DNA of 64,000 bases, taken from assembly GCA_039602395.1 (NCBI GenBank), contig JBCNJP010000007.1, positions 119,260,957-119,324,956 of the forward strand. Direction: 5' to 3'. The stretch comes from Deinandra increscens subsp. villosa. Its lineage: Eukaryota; Streptophyta; Magnoliopsida; Asterales; Asteraceae. Positions 11,866-24,189 of the stretch are shown in pieces. A model generated the notes under the pieces. That model saw only the letters and a list, made by a program, of their open reading frames with translations, searched no databases and was not told the DNA's origin. A program made the position numbers and the translations under genes. Position 1 is the stretch's first letter. Each line of letters opens with the position of its first letter.

Positions 11866-12374
11866 TAGAGGTCCATGAACATATTGAAACGGAAAATGGA
11901 AGATGAGCAAATCCAACACAGACGCGCAGTGGTCGATGACTTTTTCTCTCATCGTTTTGACGCTCAAGTTCCGTCTTCGAAACCTTTCAGGCCCATGTTT
12001 TTTCCACTCTCTCCTTTTCTCTGCGGAATTCGTGGGTAAGCTTGATCACACAATAATAATACAAATATACGCTAGTTGTATACATGAAGTTAACTATTTT
12101 CATAAGTGCACATGCGATTGATAACTAGTATTATCTTAATTGAACACTTTTAATAAAATATATTAGGCTAAGTTTCGTTAAAATAAGAAGTACTTTTCCG
12201 TAAGAAATGTAAAAAGTAGATCGATAATGTTTGGATATTAATGCATCATTTAATTGTGTTTTTGGTAAACATTTGACAATCCTAAAGTAGAAAACATTAT
12301 TTTTTGGAATCCAAACATCATTTATTAATAATTATTTAAAAAGCACTGTGTTAAGATATTAATACATTGTGTTA

Positions 12375-13122
12375 CTAGGTTAGTAACCCGTGTACTACAT
12401 ACGGGTTGAATAAATATTCATAATATGAGATACCTTTAAAAAAATTGATATGAGATTTAAAAATTATGAATGATATAACTGTGAGATCATATCCAATAGT
12501 TATTTATAGTAGTTAAGTAAAAAAATATATTTTTATAGAATATAGTAAATTAGAGTATTTCGTATATCGTAGTTGGAAAATAAATTGCTTAATGGTTTAC
12601 TTTAAAATGTGTTTAAGATTTACAATAATAAAAGTTATTATTATTTAGGATTACTTGAATTTTCAAAGAATGTCAAATGATAATTAAAACATGTTTAAGA
12701 TGATAATTAAACTAATAAAAGTTATATTTCAGAATATAAAAGGGTGTTTGACATTTTAATATTTTAATTGAATAAATCAACCACCTTAATTAATAAATAA
12801 TAGTAACTATTATTATAAATTAAAAAATTGAGTGTTACGTCTCTTAATATTAGAAAATTTAAATAACTTATGTAAATTTGGTAAGTTAGTTAATAAATAA
12901 TTTATGTAAATATATACTTAATAACTATTTATAATTATTTTTAATTAAATGTAATGTTGAATTTTAGATTTAGAAAGTTGAAATATTAAATTTGGAAATT
13001 TTGAATTCTTAAATGAAGAAAATTTAAAATTGAGTGTGGTGTTGACAAGTGGACAAGCTTAGGTGGAGGCCCTAGAAAAATGACATGTGACACCCAACTT
13101 ATTGCTTTATTAGAATGAAAGA
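12375..13122 (-). mobile_element. Non-autonomous Helitron
   Basis: Read on the minus strand, it starts with TCTTTCATTC (13122), preceded by A. It ends with a hairpin, AACCCGT and ACGGGTT arms (12381-12407), then a short spacer and CTAG (12375), followed by T. This is the Helitron layout: 5' TC, a 3' hairpin before CTRR, and insertion between A and T without duplication. No Rep/helicase is encoded. From 13123 to 13512 I see no gene. Confidence 0.6.
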
Positions 13123-13512
13123 TATTTTAATTCTAATTTTGATAAACATATGACCTTCTAAAATGAAAAAAATCTTATATAGTATCGTATATTTACCAAA
13201 TATTTAATTAAAACACAATGTCATGCATTAATATCTAACATATTATCTACTTCTTACACTTCTTACGCAATAATGTTTTTCACAATAACCCTACCTTATT
13301 AGGCTTAACCAAACAACCCGAAAAAAAGTAGACGTGTTTATAAGCAAATTTTTGCGATTTATATATTTTCTCAGCCGAGTCTTGGAATTTCAGTTTTTGA
13401 TTGGTTGAAAAAAAATAGAATTAGAATTATAATTTGATTTTATCCGAATCCCTAATTTAAAGGAATTCAAAATCCTTTGGAAACTTAAAAAATTCGCTGG
13501 AAATTCAACTTA

Positions 13513-13890
13513 GGTCGTGTTTGGCGCACTAGCTGAAAAGCTAGCTGCTAGCTGATAAGCTAGCTGCTAGCTTATAAGCTAGCTGCTAGCTTATAAGCTA
13601 GCTGCTAGCTGATAAACTATAAGCTAGCTTATAAGCTAGTAGCGTTTGGTTAAAACTAGCTGAAAAATGTAAAATGTCATTAAAGTACATGTATATAAAT
13701 AAATTAAAATTTAAAAGTGGAAATATGTATAAGTTAGGAAATGGTAAAACTGGAATTATTATAAAAGCTAGTTGAAAAGCTACTTCAACTAGCTTTTTAA
13801 AAGCTAGCTTATAAGCTAGCTTATAAGCTAGCTTTTTGACATTACCAAACGGGGCTTTTTAAAAAAGCTTATGGCGCGCCAAACACAGCC
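13513..13890. mobile_element. Harbinger/Tourist-type MITE full of AGCTAGCT repeats
   Basis: The ends are inverted (GGTCGTGTTTGGCGC at the left, GGCGCGCCAAACACAGCC at the right) and flanked by TTA at 13510-13512 and 13891-13893, the usual 3-base duplication of PIF/Harbinger elements. The interior contains many copies of GCTAGCT, TTATAAGCTAGC and similar palindromic words, giving dense potential for secondary structure. Confidence 0.7.
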
Positions 13891-14059
13891 TTACATAAAT
13901 AACCAACCTAGCGGCATTTTGTTCGTCAAAAGGTAATCTCACAAAGCGTAATCGATTTATACAATGCAATTTTGGCAGATTTGTTCCTGCATTATGATTC
14001 TGATCATTATATTTGTATATGATAGATGTCAAAAACATACGAGTCCATTGAAGAAGACG

Positions 14060-16384
14060 ATGGGAGTCCGAAGCGAAAGCTAGGCTGAAAAGAAGCAAGG
14101 TATTTATTTAAATCGTATCATCATTCTCAGAACGAGATAAGATCTACTTCTTGTTCTTTCTCACTCTGAAAGAAAAAAAAAATGTAAGGCTAAAGATTTC
14201 TTACTTAATTAAACACACAGATAGTGTTATATGATGATGACAATATGAATGAAAACTTAAATGCTGAAGTGGACAAACTGTGTAAGGTATAAGTTTATTT
14301 TTGTTTTCCCCTTTCACACTTGTTAATTTGCTTATTATAGTCTTTTGTTAATTTCTGGTAGGTTATTATGGATTACATCTTCCCTGCTATGCCACCTATC
14401 AAAGATGATGAGAATCTATACCGTATAAAGAAATACCCTCCTTATGCTCAAGTCAGCTCCTCTCGGTTTCTGGCGTTTTCCAAATGGTATAAATCTAAGT
14501 TTGACAAGTTTATGGAGAGGTATTCAAGAGTTGGTATTTACCCTAAGAAAGATGTGTTACCCGACAATACGGCTGCAACTTGCCCACTTCCATCGCATGA
14601 TGATGAATCTGTTCTTAAAGAATTCAAGAGGTTTGATATCGTCAAGGACCATTCAGATCATCTTTTTTCTAAACCCCCTATTCAGGAGAAAGTGTGTACC
14701 CATTTTCATTGGGATCATTAAGTTTAATCTTAATAATAATAATAGTATTATGTTTAATATTTTTATCTAAATCTGTTCAGGTGACAACATCTTGGTGGGT
14801 TGACCGTGTGCTGGAAACATGGAGGGATCTTGAAGAAAACTTGCCTGGTATGTATGTCTGTCAACTCATTACTTCATTAGGAATAGTTTGTGCAAACATA
14901 ATTTTCTTTTATTTGGATACAGAGACAATATTTGTTAGGGCTTATGAAGGGAGGATGGATCTTCTAAGGGCTGTAATTATTGGATCAAAGGGGACTCCAT
15001 ATCATGATGGTCTCTTCTTCTTTGATATGTTTCTCCCAAGGTCCTATCCTATACAAGCGCCTGTATGCTCCCTTGTTTTGTTCTTGATCTTTTTATTTAT
15101 ACTCATTCTTCAAACATTGTCAATGGTGTGTTACTATTATTAATATGTTCTCTTTTTTTAAGGTTGTGCGCTATCACTCTGGTGGTTTTGGTATCAATCC
15201 ATATATGTTCGAGTGTGGTGAGGTTAGCCTCATCCTTTTCAGAAAACACTATGCACATTACTCATCACTCTGGCAGTCTCGGGAAACAACTATGGTCGAA
15301 TTTTTGGTCTCCATAAAGGATCGGGTTTTGAACGCATCCCCTTTTTTCCACCAACCTGTATCTTTAGAGTTTGGACCCTCTGCGGTTGCAGAATACTTTT
15401 CATTACTATACAACGAGGACATCCTGATTAAATCACTCAAAACAATGATGAATATCATGAATAAACCACCCAAGGTAAGATTTTTTTTATTTTCTTTTTG
15501 TACCTACTTGTCTAGTATGTATGTATGGTTAACTAATGAGATGTTGTGGATGATGAATGATGCAGCACTTTGAGGCCTTTGTAGTTGGGCATTTTCGCAG
15601 CCGTATGACTGATATCCTATTGGCTTGTCGAGCTTATAGGGAGGGCTTGCAAGTCGGGGGTTGGTGTGGGTAACAAGGATAGCTGCTGCTCAATTGAGTT
15701 CCGGAATAATGTTGATTTATGCATCTGGCAACTTGCATGTTGTTTTGATGGAAAAATCGGAGTAAACAAAGCTGACCTCCTCCTGGCACTAACTCAACCA
15801 ATCCCCCCCTGTGAGTTTTGTCTTACTCACATGATTATAATTTATATCTGCCTGCTAATAATATATATGAGTATCATCTGTGTTAAAAGGGTTGATCAGT
15901 TGATCCATGAAACACATTAGTAAATAGCAATAAGTTAGACTTAAATTTGTGCTCGACTGATTATATCTGTTCTTTTGACTTCCGGGCGTCCCAAGGAGCT
16001 GCAGCGCAGTTGAATTCTTCCACGCAAGTCTTCTTGTAAAAAGTGATCAACAGTTGTTCATGGTTTTCCTGTGAAATTTATGGATAAATGGGCCTTTGAG
16101 ATTAAGCAAGGAGGTAGGAAGTTTATAAACAAACCCAATGGTGATTAAAGAGAATCATGCGCAAATACTTGTAAGTGGCAAAAAACTTTGATAAAAAAGT
16201 TTTGGTATAGAGTTTATTTGCTTGATATTAACATGAGAAATTATTTGTGTTTCTGTTACAAGCGATTTTACATCTATTTGTGCTTAACTGGTTATTGTTT
16301 TATTGTTTTTATTTTCGGTGTTCCAAGATGAAAGCTTGATAAATTTTGCAGACACAGTCGAGTTCTGTTAATCCTTCCATGTAA
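14060..16384 (+). pseudogene. E2-like gene copy A (PHO2/UBC23-25 type), frameshifted
   Basis: Exons recognisable by comparison with copy B are 14221-14286, 14362-14691, 14781-14847, 14923-15062, 15163-15474 and 15566 onward, with GT-AG introns throughout. A last small exon at 16352-16384 ends in TAA. A first exon ending at 14099 lacks a clear ATG in frame. The product has a conserved N-terminal module (K-S-K-F-D-K-F-M-E-R-Y) followed by an E2 fold: E-T-I-F-V-R-A-Y-E, G-T-P-Y-H-D-G-L-F-F-F-D and H-S-G-G. The position of the catalytic cysteine is Ser (AGC, 15226-15228). One extra T near 15660 relative to copies B and C shifts the frame to a TAA at 15671-15673, cutting the C-terminal tail. A Copia element sits in its 3' flank. 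E2 enzymes transfer ubiquitin, but this copy lacks the thiol and is broken. Confidence 0.8.
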
Positions 16385-16521
16385 AAAGTTATCAACTTTT
16401 TTTTTCTTGAGTTGTTCTTGGTTTTCAAGCGCTTGCAACATCCTAAATTGTTTGCTTTTAAGATGCAAATATATAGTTTGTTCATAAAGGTGAAGCTCTA
16501 ATGAAGTCTAAGGTTAGGGAT

Positions 16522-17039
16522 TGTTAAAATGTAATGATACAGTTGAATTTTATGTTTCATCTCAATAGTTTAAGTTTTATTATTAGGTTTTATTATTCTC
16601 CTAATAATCGTGTTTTTGTATGTGAGGTATTGCTGGGCTAAAAGGGAGCAGCTGGGCTTAACAGATTCTTTGGGCTTGCTGGGCTGAAGCTGAGAGTCGG
16701 TGTTAAGGAAGGACCCGAAGGCCTGACCTGCAGATATATAACTTATCGCTGGATGGGAGATTAGGTGAAGAAAAAAAGGATCTCCACACAATCAGTCGCT
16801 CTCATTCTGTTTACCTCTTGATTCCTCTTGTACATTCGATTAGGGTTTGTGTTCATAGTGATCGTACGAATCTGTATTCGTTTGTGAGGTTAGGATAGAT
16901 CATCGTGTTGATGATCTTTAGGTTCTGGAGCTTGTGTATTCTGATCGTTTGTAACAGATCTAGGGTTTGATATTACGGGTTGGGAAGATCGTTCATCCTG
17001 TGTAACAATCTGGTTTCTTTCATATAATCGGTTTTGACA
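16522..17039 (+). repeat. 5' LTR of the Copia element
   Basis: Starts TGTTAAAATG and ends TTTTGACA, 518 bases, the same length as the 3' LTR. The leader (17053-17592) has no conserved frame. Confidence 0.97.
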
Positions 17040-17052
17040 TGGTATCAGAGCC
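17040..17052 (+). promoter_or_regulatory. Primer-binding site (initiator tRNA-Met)
   Basis: TGGTATCAGAGCC directly follows the 5' LTR. It is complementary to the 3' end of plant initiator tRNA-Met, the primer for minus-strand DNA synthesis in most plant Copia elements. Confidence 0.95.
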
Positions 17053-17592
17053 TTAGTGCTCTCGATATCTGCTTCGTCTTCCTCTCGGTTTAGATCTGGA
17101 GACGATTCGTTTCTTCTTGACCGAATCGGTTGGGGTTTCTTGACTCTACGGTGTCTCCGACGTTGGGCTCATCATCACAGCGTTTCAGCCGCTGATTTGG
17201 TTCTCGTATCGAGAACAACTACTGCTGTGCGATTGGAAGCTATATGTGGAGGAGCACCGAAGACAGGTCTTGACCCTCTGAGGTATTTGACGTGAAGCTC
17301 CTGGGTGATAAAGCTCTTCTGCTGCCGTCAAGATCTGTAACCCTAAGTGAAGGTTCAGATCTTGACACCTGGAAGGAGACCCTAACTTGGGCAAATCTTG
17401 GTGAGATTGTTCCAAACCTGTCCTTCTACTTGTTCAATTTTAATTTCTGTCTAGTGTAAATACCAGTGCAGGACTGTTGATACCTGTTGTATGCTGTGTA
17501 AGGGGAGACATCCCTTACCCTTTGTGCTTCCGTGTGTTTGTCTGTGCTTCACTCTTGTTTGATCTCTGCTATAATTGATTTGTGTGTGAATC

Positions 17593-20500
17593 ATGACTGA
17601 TGTTGCAAATCTTACACTGATTAGTAAACTTGATGCTGGGGATCCCCTGTACCTTCATCCTAGTGATGCAAGTAACCTAACCATTGTCTCCATTAAACTA
17701 AAAGGGACAGAAAACTATAGGCTATGGTCTAGTGCTATGAAACTTGCTTTACAAGTTAAAAATAAAATTGGTTTTATTAATGGAACCTGCCTTAAGAATA
17801 CTGATGATGAAGTTCTCAGTAGGCAATGGGACAGGTGTAATTCTATTGTCTTAACTTGGATACTAAATTCTATGGATGAAGAGCTATACTTGGGACAAGT
17901 GTTTTCTGACCTGGCATCAAATGTGTGGAAAGATCTTAAAGAAACTTATGATAAGGTTGATGGGTCTGTGGTATTTGACTTATATCATAAAATTAATGCC
18001 TTTACTCAAAGTGACTTGTCTGTATCTGATTACTATCACAAACTAAACACCATGTGGAAACAATTGGACCAAATACTTGAGTTACCTACCTGTACTTGTA
18101 ACGCTTCACAAGAATTTAATAATTTTTCTCAAATGATAAAACTAATGCAATTCTTGATGGGTCTTGACAGTGGGTACCAATCTGTAAGAACAAATTTATT
18201 AATAAAAGATGACTTGCCAACTGTTAAAGAAGCTTTTGCTATTGTGTCTAGAGAAGAATCCCATAGGAACTCTAATTGTGGATCTCTTAAGGGACAGTCA
18301 CAGACTGTGGGGTTCAACTCTAAACTTAACACATCCTTTGAAAATAAAAGGAAGTCATCAAATAGAATTGCAAATTAGAATCTTAAGTGTACCCACTGTA
18401 ACAAGAATGGTCATACTGTTGATAAATGTTTTGAGTTAATTGGTTATCCCTCTTGGATGAAGCCAAGAGGGTCTCAAGGGAAAAAGGTTGGGGCAACTAA
18501 TAGTACTAATGTCAGTAGTTCTGATACTCCTAATTCAAATGTCCTTGGTTCTCTGTCCCATGATCAGGTTTCTAGACTGTTAAGCATTTTAAATGAGAAA
18601 ACTGGTGATGGTCAACCAAGTTGCAATATAGGAGGTAGGGTAGATAACTCTTATTGTCCCATGAGTTTATCTAGTCATGCCTATTGCTTCTCAAACACTT
18701 CTGATAGTGAGCATAGGGAAGGTTGGATAGTTGATTCGGGTGCAAACCAACACATGGTCATGTCTGAAAAAGGTGGTTTTAATAAAGTTGATGTGTCTGA
18801 ATTTAATATCAGAGTTAAGCATCCAAATGGTACTTTTGCTACTGTCACTAAAATTGGAAACATTAAACTCAGTGATAGAGTCATTTTATATGATGTGTTC
18901 GTTGTCCCTGATTACTATGTCAACCTAATGTCTGTATACAAGTTGTCTAGAGATAGTCAACTCTCTGTTCTGTTTAATGAAAATGCATGTTACATTCAGG
19001 ACTTATGTTCAAGGAAAGTCCTTGTGACTGGTAGGCAGTTTGATGGTCTCTACTTGTGCAATGACAATTATTTTTCTAATAAGGTGTGTGTTAATAGTAT
19101 TGAAACTGACACTTTATGGCATTCTAGACTTGGTCACCCTTCTGATATAGTTTTAAAAGTTTTAAGAGACAAGTTGTCCCTTGGAAATTGTGACAGTCTA
19201 CCTCCTTGTGAAGTATGTCACCGGGCAAAGCAACATAGGGAACCCTTTCCCTTAAGTGACCATAAGACCAAGAGCCTAGGTGAACTTGTTCACCTAGATG
19301 TCTGGGGACCCTATAGAATCAAAAGTAAAGAGGGGTTCAGGTTTTTTCTTACCATTGTTGATGATTATTCCAGGGCTGTATGGGTGTTTTTGCTAAAACA
19401 TAAAGATGAGGTGTTTTCAAATATAGAAATCTTTTGCAATTTAATTGAAACTCAGTTCAAGAAACGTGTAAAAATGTTTAGGAGTGACAATGGTACTGAG
19501 TTCATAAATAAACAAATGAATCTGTTTTGTGGAAAAAAGGGGATCATACACCAAACATCTTGCTCTTACACTCCTCAGCAAAATGGTATTGCTGAGAGGA
19601 AGCATAGACACCTTCTCAATGTTGCTAGGTCCCTGTTATTCCAAGGATGACTGCCTCTTAGGTTTTGGTCTGAGTGTGTTCTGACTGCAACTTATTTGAT
19701 TAACAGGCTCCCCTCATCTGTGTTGAATGGTAGATCCCCATATGAACTTGTTTATAATTCTAAACCCCTTTTTAGTCACTTGAAAGTATTTGGCTGCTTG
19801 TGTTTCAGTACGGTTTTAAATAACAACGATAAGTTTGGTAATAAAGCTGAAAAATGTGTTTTCATAGGGTATTCTAATCAGAAAAAAGGCTATAAACTCT
19901 GGAGTCTAGACAATAAAGTTGTTCTATACTCCAGAGATGTGAAGTTTTATGAAAATGTGTTCCCTTTTAAAGAAAGCAAAACACTTGACTTTCCTGAAAA
20001 CTCTGTTGTTGAAAATTTAGATGTTACAAACTTTTTTGATAATATTGAATCAAGTGAAACCAAGCATGCTGATGGTAATGACAGTCCCAATGATGATGCA
20101 GGGGTTAGCATTGACACTGAGTGTGTTCAATCCCCTACTCATCGGTCTCAGCCACCTGATTCAGTCAGGGTCATCACTTCAGAAGAGGCTGTGACCCAGT
20201 CGCCTTCCTTTACTGATAAGAACTTGACCCGTGTCCCTTCATCTGGTGGGACTGGTGATCAGTCACCTGGTGATGATTCGTCTGATGGTAGGGCTGGGGG
20301 TGACAGTAGAGGTAATGATGAAAATAGAAGTTCTGAGGGAAACGAGCTGTTAAGTATGCCAAAGGTTTCACTAAGAAGGTCTACTAGGACTAGTTCTTTA
20401 CCTAAAACCTTAAATGATTTTGTTATTGAAGGGAAGGTTAAATATGGGTTGGAAAAGGTTGTAAATTACACTCACTTGTCTGCTGAAAACTTAACCTTTA

Positions 20501-22059
20501 CTACTATATTAAATAAGACTAGGGAACCAACAAGTTTTTTTGAAGCATCAAATGACCCTCAATGGGTTGCTGCTATGAATGATGAAATTGCTGCTTTACA
20601 CAGAAATAATACATGGGAACTATGTGACTTACCTCCTGGTCGTAGAACTGTAGGATGTAAATGGATTTTTAAAATAAAATACAAGGCTTCAGGTGAAGTT
20701 GAACGGTATAAGGCTAGGCTGGTAGCTAAGGGTTATAGTCAACAAGAGGGGGTGGATTTTGATGAGACATTTTCACCTGTGGTTAAAATGGTAACAATTA
20801 GGTGTGTTATATGTTTGTCTGTTGAATATAACTGGCCTTTATACCAACTTGACATAAATAATGCTTTTTTGTATGGTGACCTCAATGAGGATGTTTATAT
20901 GACTCCTCCTGAGGGGTATTATTCTAAAACTGATAATAAAGTGTGCAAACTAAAAAAATCTCTTTATGGGCTGAAACAGGCCCCTCGAATGTGGAATGAG
21001 AAATTAGTTGGCGTGCTTGTTGAGTTGGGCTTTGTTCAGAGTCTTTGTGATTATTCTATGTTTATAAAACATAAGGATTCTGTGATTGTTGTGCTATTAG
21101 TGTATGTAGATGACATAATTGTGACTGGGAATAGTCGGGATGAAATAATGAAAGTAAAACAGTTTCTTAAGTCAAAATTTTTAATCAAGGACTTAGGTGA
21201 TTTGAAGTATTTCTTGGGAATTGAGGTTGTTAAAACAAATGAAGGAGTCTGTCTTTCACAAAGGAAGTATTGCATAGAGTTGTTGGCTGAATATGGTCTT
21301 ACAGGGTCTAAACCAGTTAGTCAACCTATAGAACAGAATTTTGTGTTAACTAATCTGTGTGAAAAAGACAACCAAGAGGTAAATAATATCACTAGTTACC
21401 AAAAATTGATAGGGAAACTAATTTACTTGGCACATACTCGTCCTGATATATCTTATGTTGTTCATTATCTGAGTCAGTTTATGCATAGGCCTAAATCCTG
21501 TCATATGAAAATAGCTTTGAGGTTACTAAGGTATCTTAAGCTATCTCCTGGCAAAGGAATTCTTATTAGTAAAAGTAAGTCTTTAAGTCTGAAAGCATAT
21601 GCTGACTCTGATTGGGCAAAGTGCCTGGCCACTAGAAAGTCTGTCACTGGGTTTTGTATATTTCTTGGTAACTCTCTTATTTCTTGGAAAAGCAAAAAGC
21701 AGTCCACGATATCTCGATCTACTGCAGAAGCAGAGTATCGGGCAATGTGTACTGCAACATGTGAAATCATGTGGTTGATTAATCTGCTTGGGGAATTGGG
21801 GGTTAGTATACCATTACCTGTTGCGATGTGTTGTGATAATACAGCTGCAATCTCTATTGCTGCAAATCCTGTGTTCCACGACAGAACGAAGCATTTCGAA
21901 CTAGATTTGTTTTTCTTAAGGGAAAAAGTTTCCAAGGGGGTTATTAAAACTGTTGGTGTTGGGTCAAGCAATCAAATTGCTGACATCTTTACAAAAGGGT
22001 TGCTTGTGCATCAACATGAAAAAATCTGCACTTTGTTAAATATGTACAATGTTTTTTAA
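17593..22059 (+). pseudogene. Copia Gag-Pol polyprotein with two in-frame stops
   Basis: One frame of 1489 codons runs from ATG 17593 to TAA 22057-22059, broken by TAG at 18376-18378 and TGA at 19648-19650. The gag part begins with a capsid region containing N-Y-R-L-W; a CCHC zinc knuckle (C-X2-C-X4-H-X4-C) lies just after the TAG. The protease has D-S-G-A near 18737. Integrase has an HHCC region near 19120-19230 and the D, D, E catalytic positions in H-L-D-V-W-G, R-S-D-N-G-T-E-F and N-G-I-A-E-R-K; the TGA lies just after the integrase core. Reverse transcriptase has Y-V-D-D at 21103-21114. RNase H has A-Y-A-D-S-D-W and T-A-E-A-E-Y-R. Every domain is otherwise preserved. Whether the stops block activity or are bypassed is unknown; I treat the copy as disabled. 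Confidence 0.95.
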
Positions 22060-22079
22060 AAAAATGACCAACTATTGAT

Positions 22080-22090
22080 CTGAGAGGGGG
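22080..22090 (+). promoter_or_regulatory. Polypurine tract
   Basis: A purine run ending GAGAGGGGG lies directly before the 3' LTR, the usual primer site for plus-strand synthesis. Confidence 0.9.
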
Positions 22091-22608
22091 TGTTAAAATG
22101 TAATGATACAGTTGCATTTTATGTTTCATCTCAATAGTTTAAGTTTTATTATTAGGTTTTATTATTCTCCTAATAATCGTGTTTTTGTATGTGAGGTATT
22201 GCTGGGCTAAAAGGGAGCAGCTGGGCTTAACAGATTCTTTGGGCTTGCTGGGCTGAAGCTGAGAGTCGGTGTTAAGGAAGGACCCGAAGGCCTGACCTGC
22301 AGATATATAACTGATCGCTGGATGGGAGATTAGGTGAAGAAAAAAAGGATCTCCACACAATCAGTCGCTCTCATTCTGTTTACCTCTTGATTCCTCTTGT
22401 ACATTCGATTAGGGTTTGTGTTCATAGTGAGCGTACGAATCTGTATTCGTTTGTGAGGTTAGGATAGATCATCGTGTTGATGATCTTTAGGTTCTGGAGC
22501 TTGTGTATTCTGATCGTTTGTAACAGATCTAGGGTTTGATATTACGGGTTGGGAAGATCGTTCATCCTGTGTAACGATCTGGTTTCTTTCATATAATCGG
22601 TTTTGACA
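22091..22608 (+). repeat. 3' LTR of the Copia element
   Basis: 518 bases, matching the 5' LTR except at four positions (for example GAATTT versus GCATTT near the start, CAATC versus CGATC near the end). From 22614 to 23091 the sequence is the continuation of the copy A 3' flank and then AT-rich DNA without a gene. Confidence 0.97.
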
Positions 22609-23091
22609 GGGATCTTGATTATTTATGTTGGTTTATGATGTTCTGTAAGGGATGACTATATATGTGTGGTGCTCCAATGTGTTTTGATCCCAAAAGCAGA
22701 TGTACAATGTGTGATTTGAGTACTTGAGGCGTTTGTTATGTAAAAAATCTAAAAAAAAAACTATTATAGATATCATTTCAAATTGTTAACTTTTAAACAA
22801 TAAAATGTAAGATGTTTTCATCATCCTTGTTTAGATGTGCTCAATCGATGGTCAAACTTGTTCAAATATTCTAATGCATTGCTTAATAGATGGTCAGACT
22901 TGTTCAATCAACCACATACTGTGTTGCATCAGCCGCATCATGGAATCACATATAAAAAGACATATTCCTCCGTTTATCATGCGTACTTATCATGTTAACT
23001 TTTAAACATGTATTTCATGCATTACCTTGGTTATAAAACACATATCTATCTTCCTTATCTCATTTTATTAATCAACAGTCAATACGTATAA

Positions 23092-23279
23092 GGGCTTGTT
23101 TGGGATTGCTTTTAGAAACTGCTTTTGGCTTTTGGAGGAGACAAAAAGTCAAAAATGTCCCTCCAAAAGCAGCAAAAAGCCACAATGTTATGACTTATTA
23201 GCTTTTGGAGGGGTATTTTGTGTCTTTTTGCCTCTCCAAAAGCCAAAGGCAGTTTTCAAAAGCAATCCCAAACAAGCCC
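23092..23279. mobile_element. Tourist/Harbinger-type MITE
   Basis: Inverted repeats of about 55 bases start GGGCTTGTTTGGGATTGC at both ends, with a TAA duplication at 23089-23091 and 23280-23282. It is 188 bases and carries no gene. Confidence 0.85.
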
Positions 23280-23692
23280 TAACATCCGTATAACACTATC
23301 TTTTATCAATTCATCAATCTCGTTAATGTTTAAACATGTATTTATATATGTTTTATCATGTTTAGCTATTAAATAGTATGTCTTACAAATATATAGTTAT
23401 GTATTTATCAAATCATGAAATTTTGAGATGTTACACCTCTCGCGTAGTTACCCATTTCATGTAGGATTAGTTGACTTTGACCGAAGTAGCTTTTCCATTA
23501 AGTAGTTATGCACAGTTTGCTATTTGCGCATCATTTAGGATTGCTTGATTGTCAGGATGTGTCTATAGTCCTAGATAGTCCAGTTCTCCTCATTAGGCGA
23601 TAGCGTTCATGGTAATAATCATTCCGAAGGTCTTAGTGAGTCTAGAGGAGTCGATTCTAGGCGATGCATTCCTTCCTCTGATTTTCCATTGT

Positions 23693-24110
23693 GTTACCCG
23701 TTTTTTGGTTGTTTTTGTCGGTTTTAGTTATTCTGCTTAGATTTTAGTATTAGTTCACCAATTCACTTTCATCGGCTAGATATTAGCAAAGATTCGGTAT
23801 CGGGATTCTGTTAGAGCATCCACGAATTGATATCCGGTTCTTACCAAAACTGTACTGCATACGATGGGTGCACTTGCCCTAGCGTGTAGTTTAGTCACTA
23901 CACGTTACCCGTTTTCTGGTTGTTTTTGCTCGGTTTTAGTTATTCTGCTTAGATTTTAGTATTAGTTCACCAATTCACTTTCATCGGCTAGATATTAGCA
24001 AAGATTCGGTATCGGGATTCTGTTAAAGCATCCACGAATTGATATCTGGTTCTTACCAAAACTGTACTGCATACGATGGGTGCACTTGTCCTAGCATGTA
24101 GTTTGATCAC
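23693..24110. repeat. 211-bp tandem duplication
   Basis: The unit at 23693-23903 (starting GTTACCCGTTTT, containing CATACGATGGGTGCACTTG) recurs at 23904-24110 with only a few changes. The sequence resembles LTR or satellite DNA; I cannot name a family. Confidence 0.85.
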
Positions 24111-24189
24111 TTGGTTGGATACCATTTTAAAACTTGTTTGTTGAAAACCCTAACTTTTATACACAACCAAATTCATACATCCCGATAGG

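Larger units (their letters stand above)
16517..22613 (+). mobile_element. Complete Ty1-Copia retrotransposon with GGGAT target-site duplication
   Basis: Two LTRs of 518 bases each flank an internal region with a primer-binding site, a polyprotein in the order gag, protease, integrase, reverse transcriptase, RNase H (Copia order), and a polypurine tract. The target-site duplication GGGAT is perfect at 16517-16521 and 22609-22613. The LTRs differ at only 4 visible positions (0.8%), so insertion is recent. The coding frame is single and continuous except for two in-frame stops. The element interrupts the 3' flank of E2-like copy A; copy C carries the matching empty site near 46241-46300. Confidence 0.97.

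Noticed and set aside
16570..16791. 73-codon frame present in both LTRs (also 22139-22360)
   Set aside because: Identical because the LTRs are near identical; minus strand to the element and without a domain.
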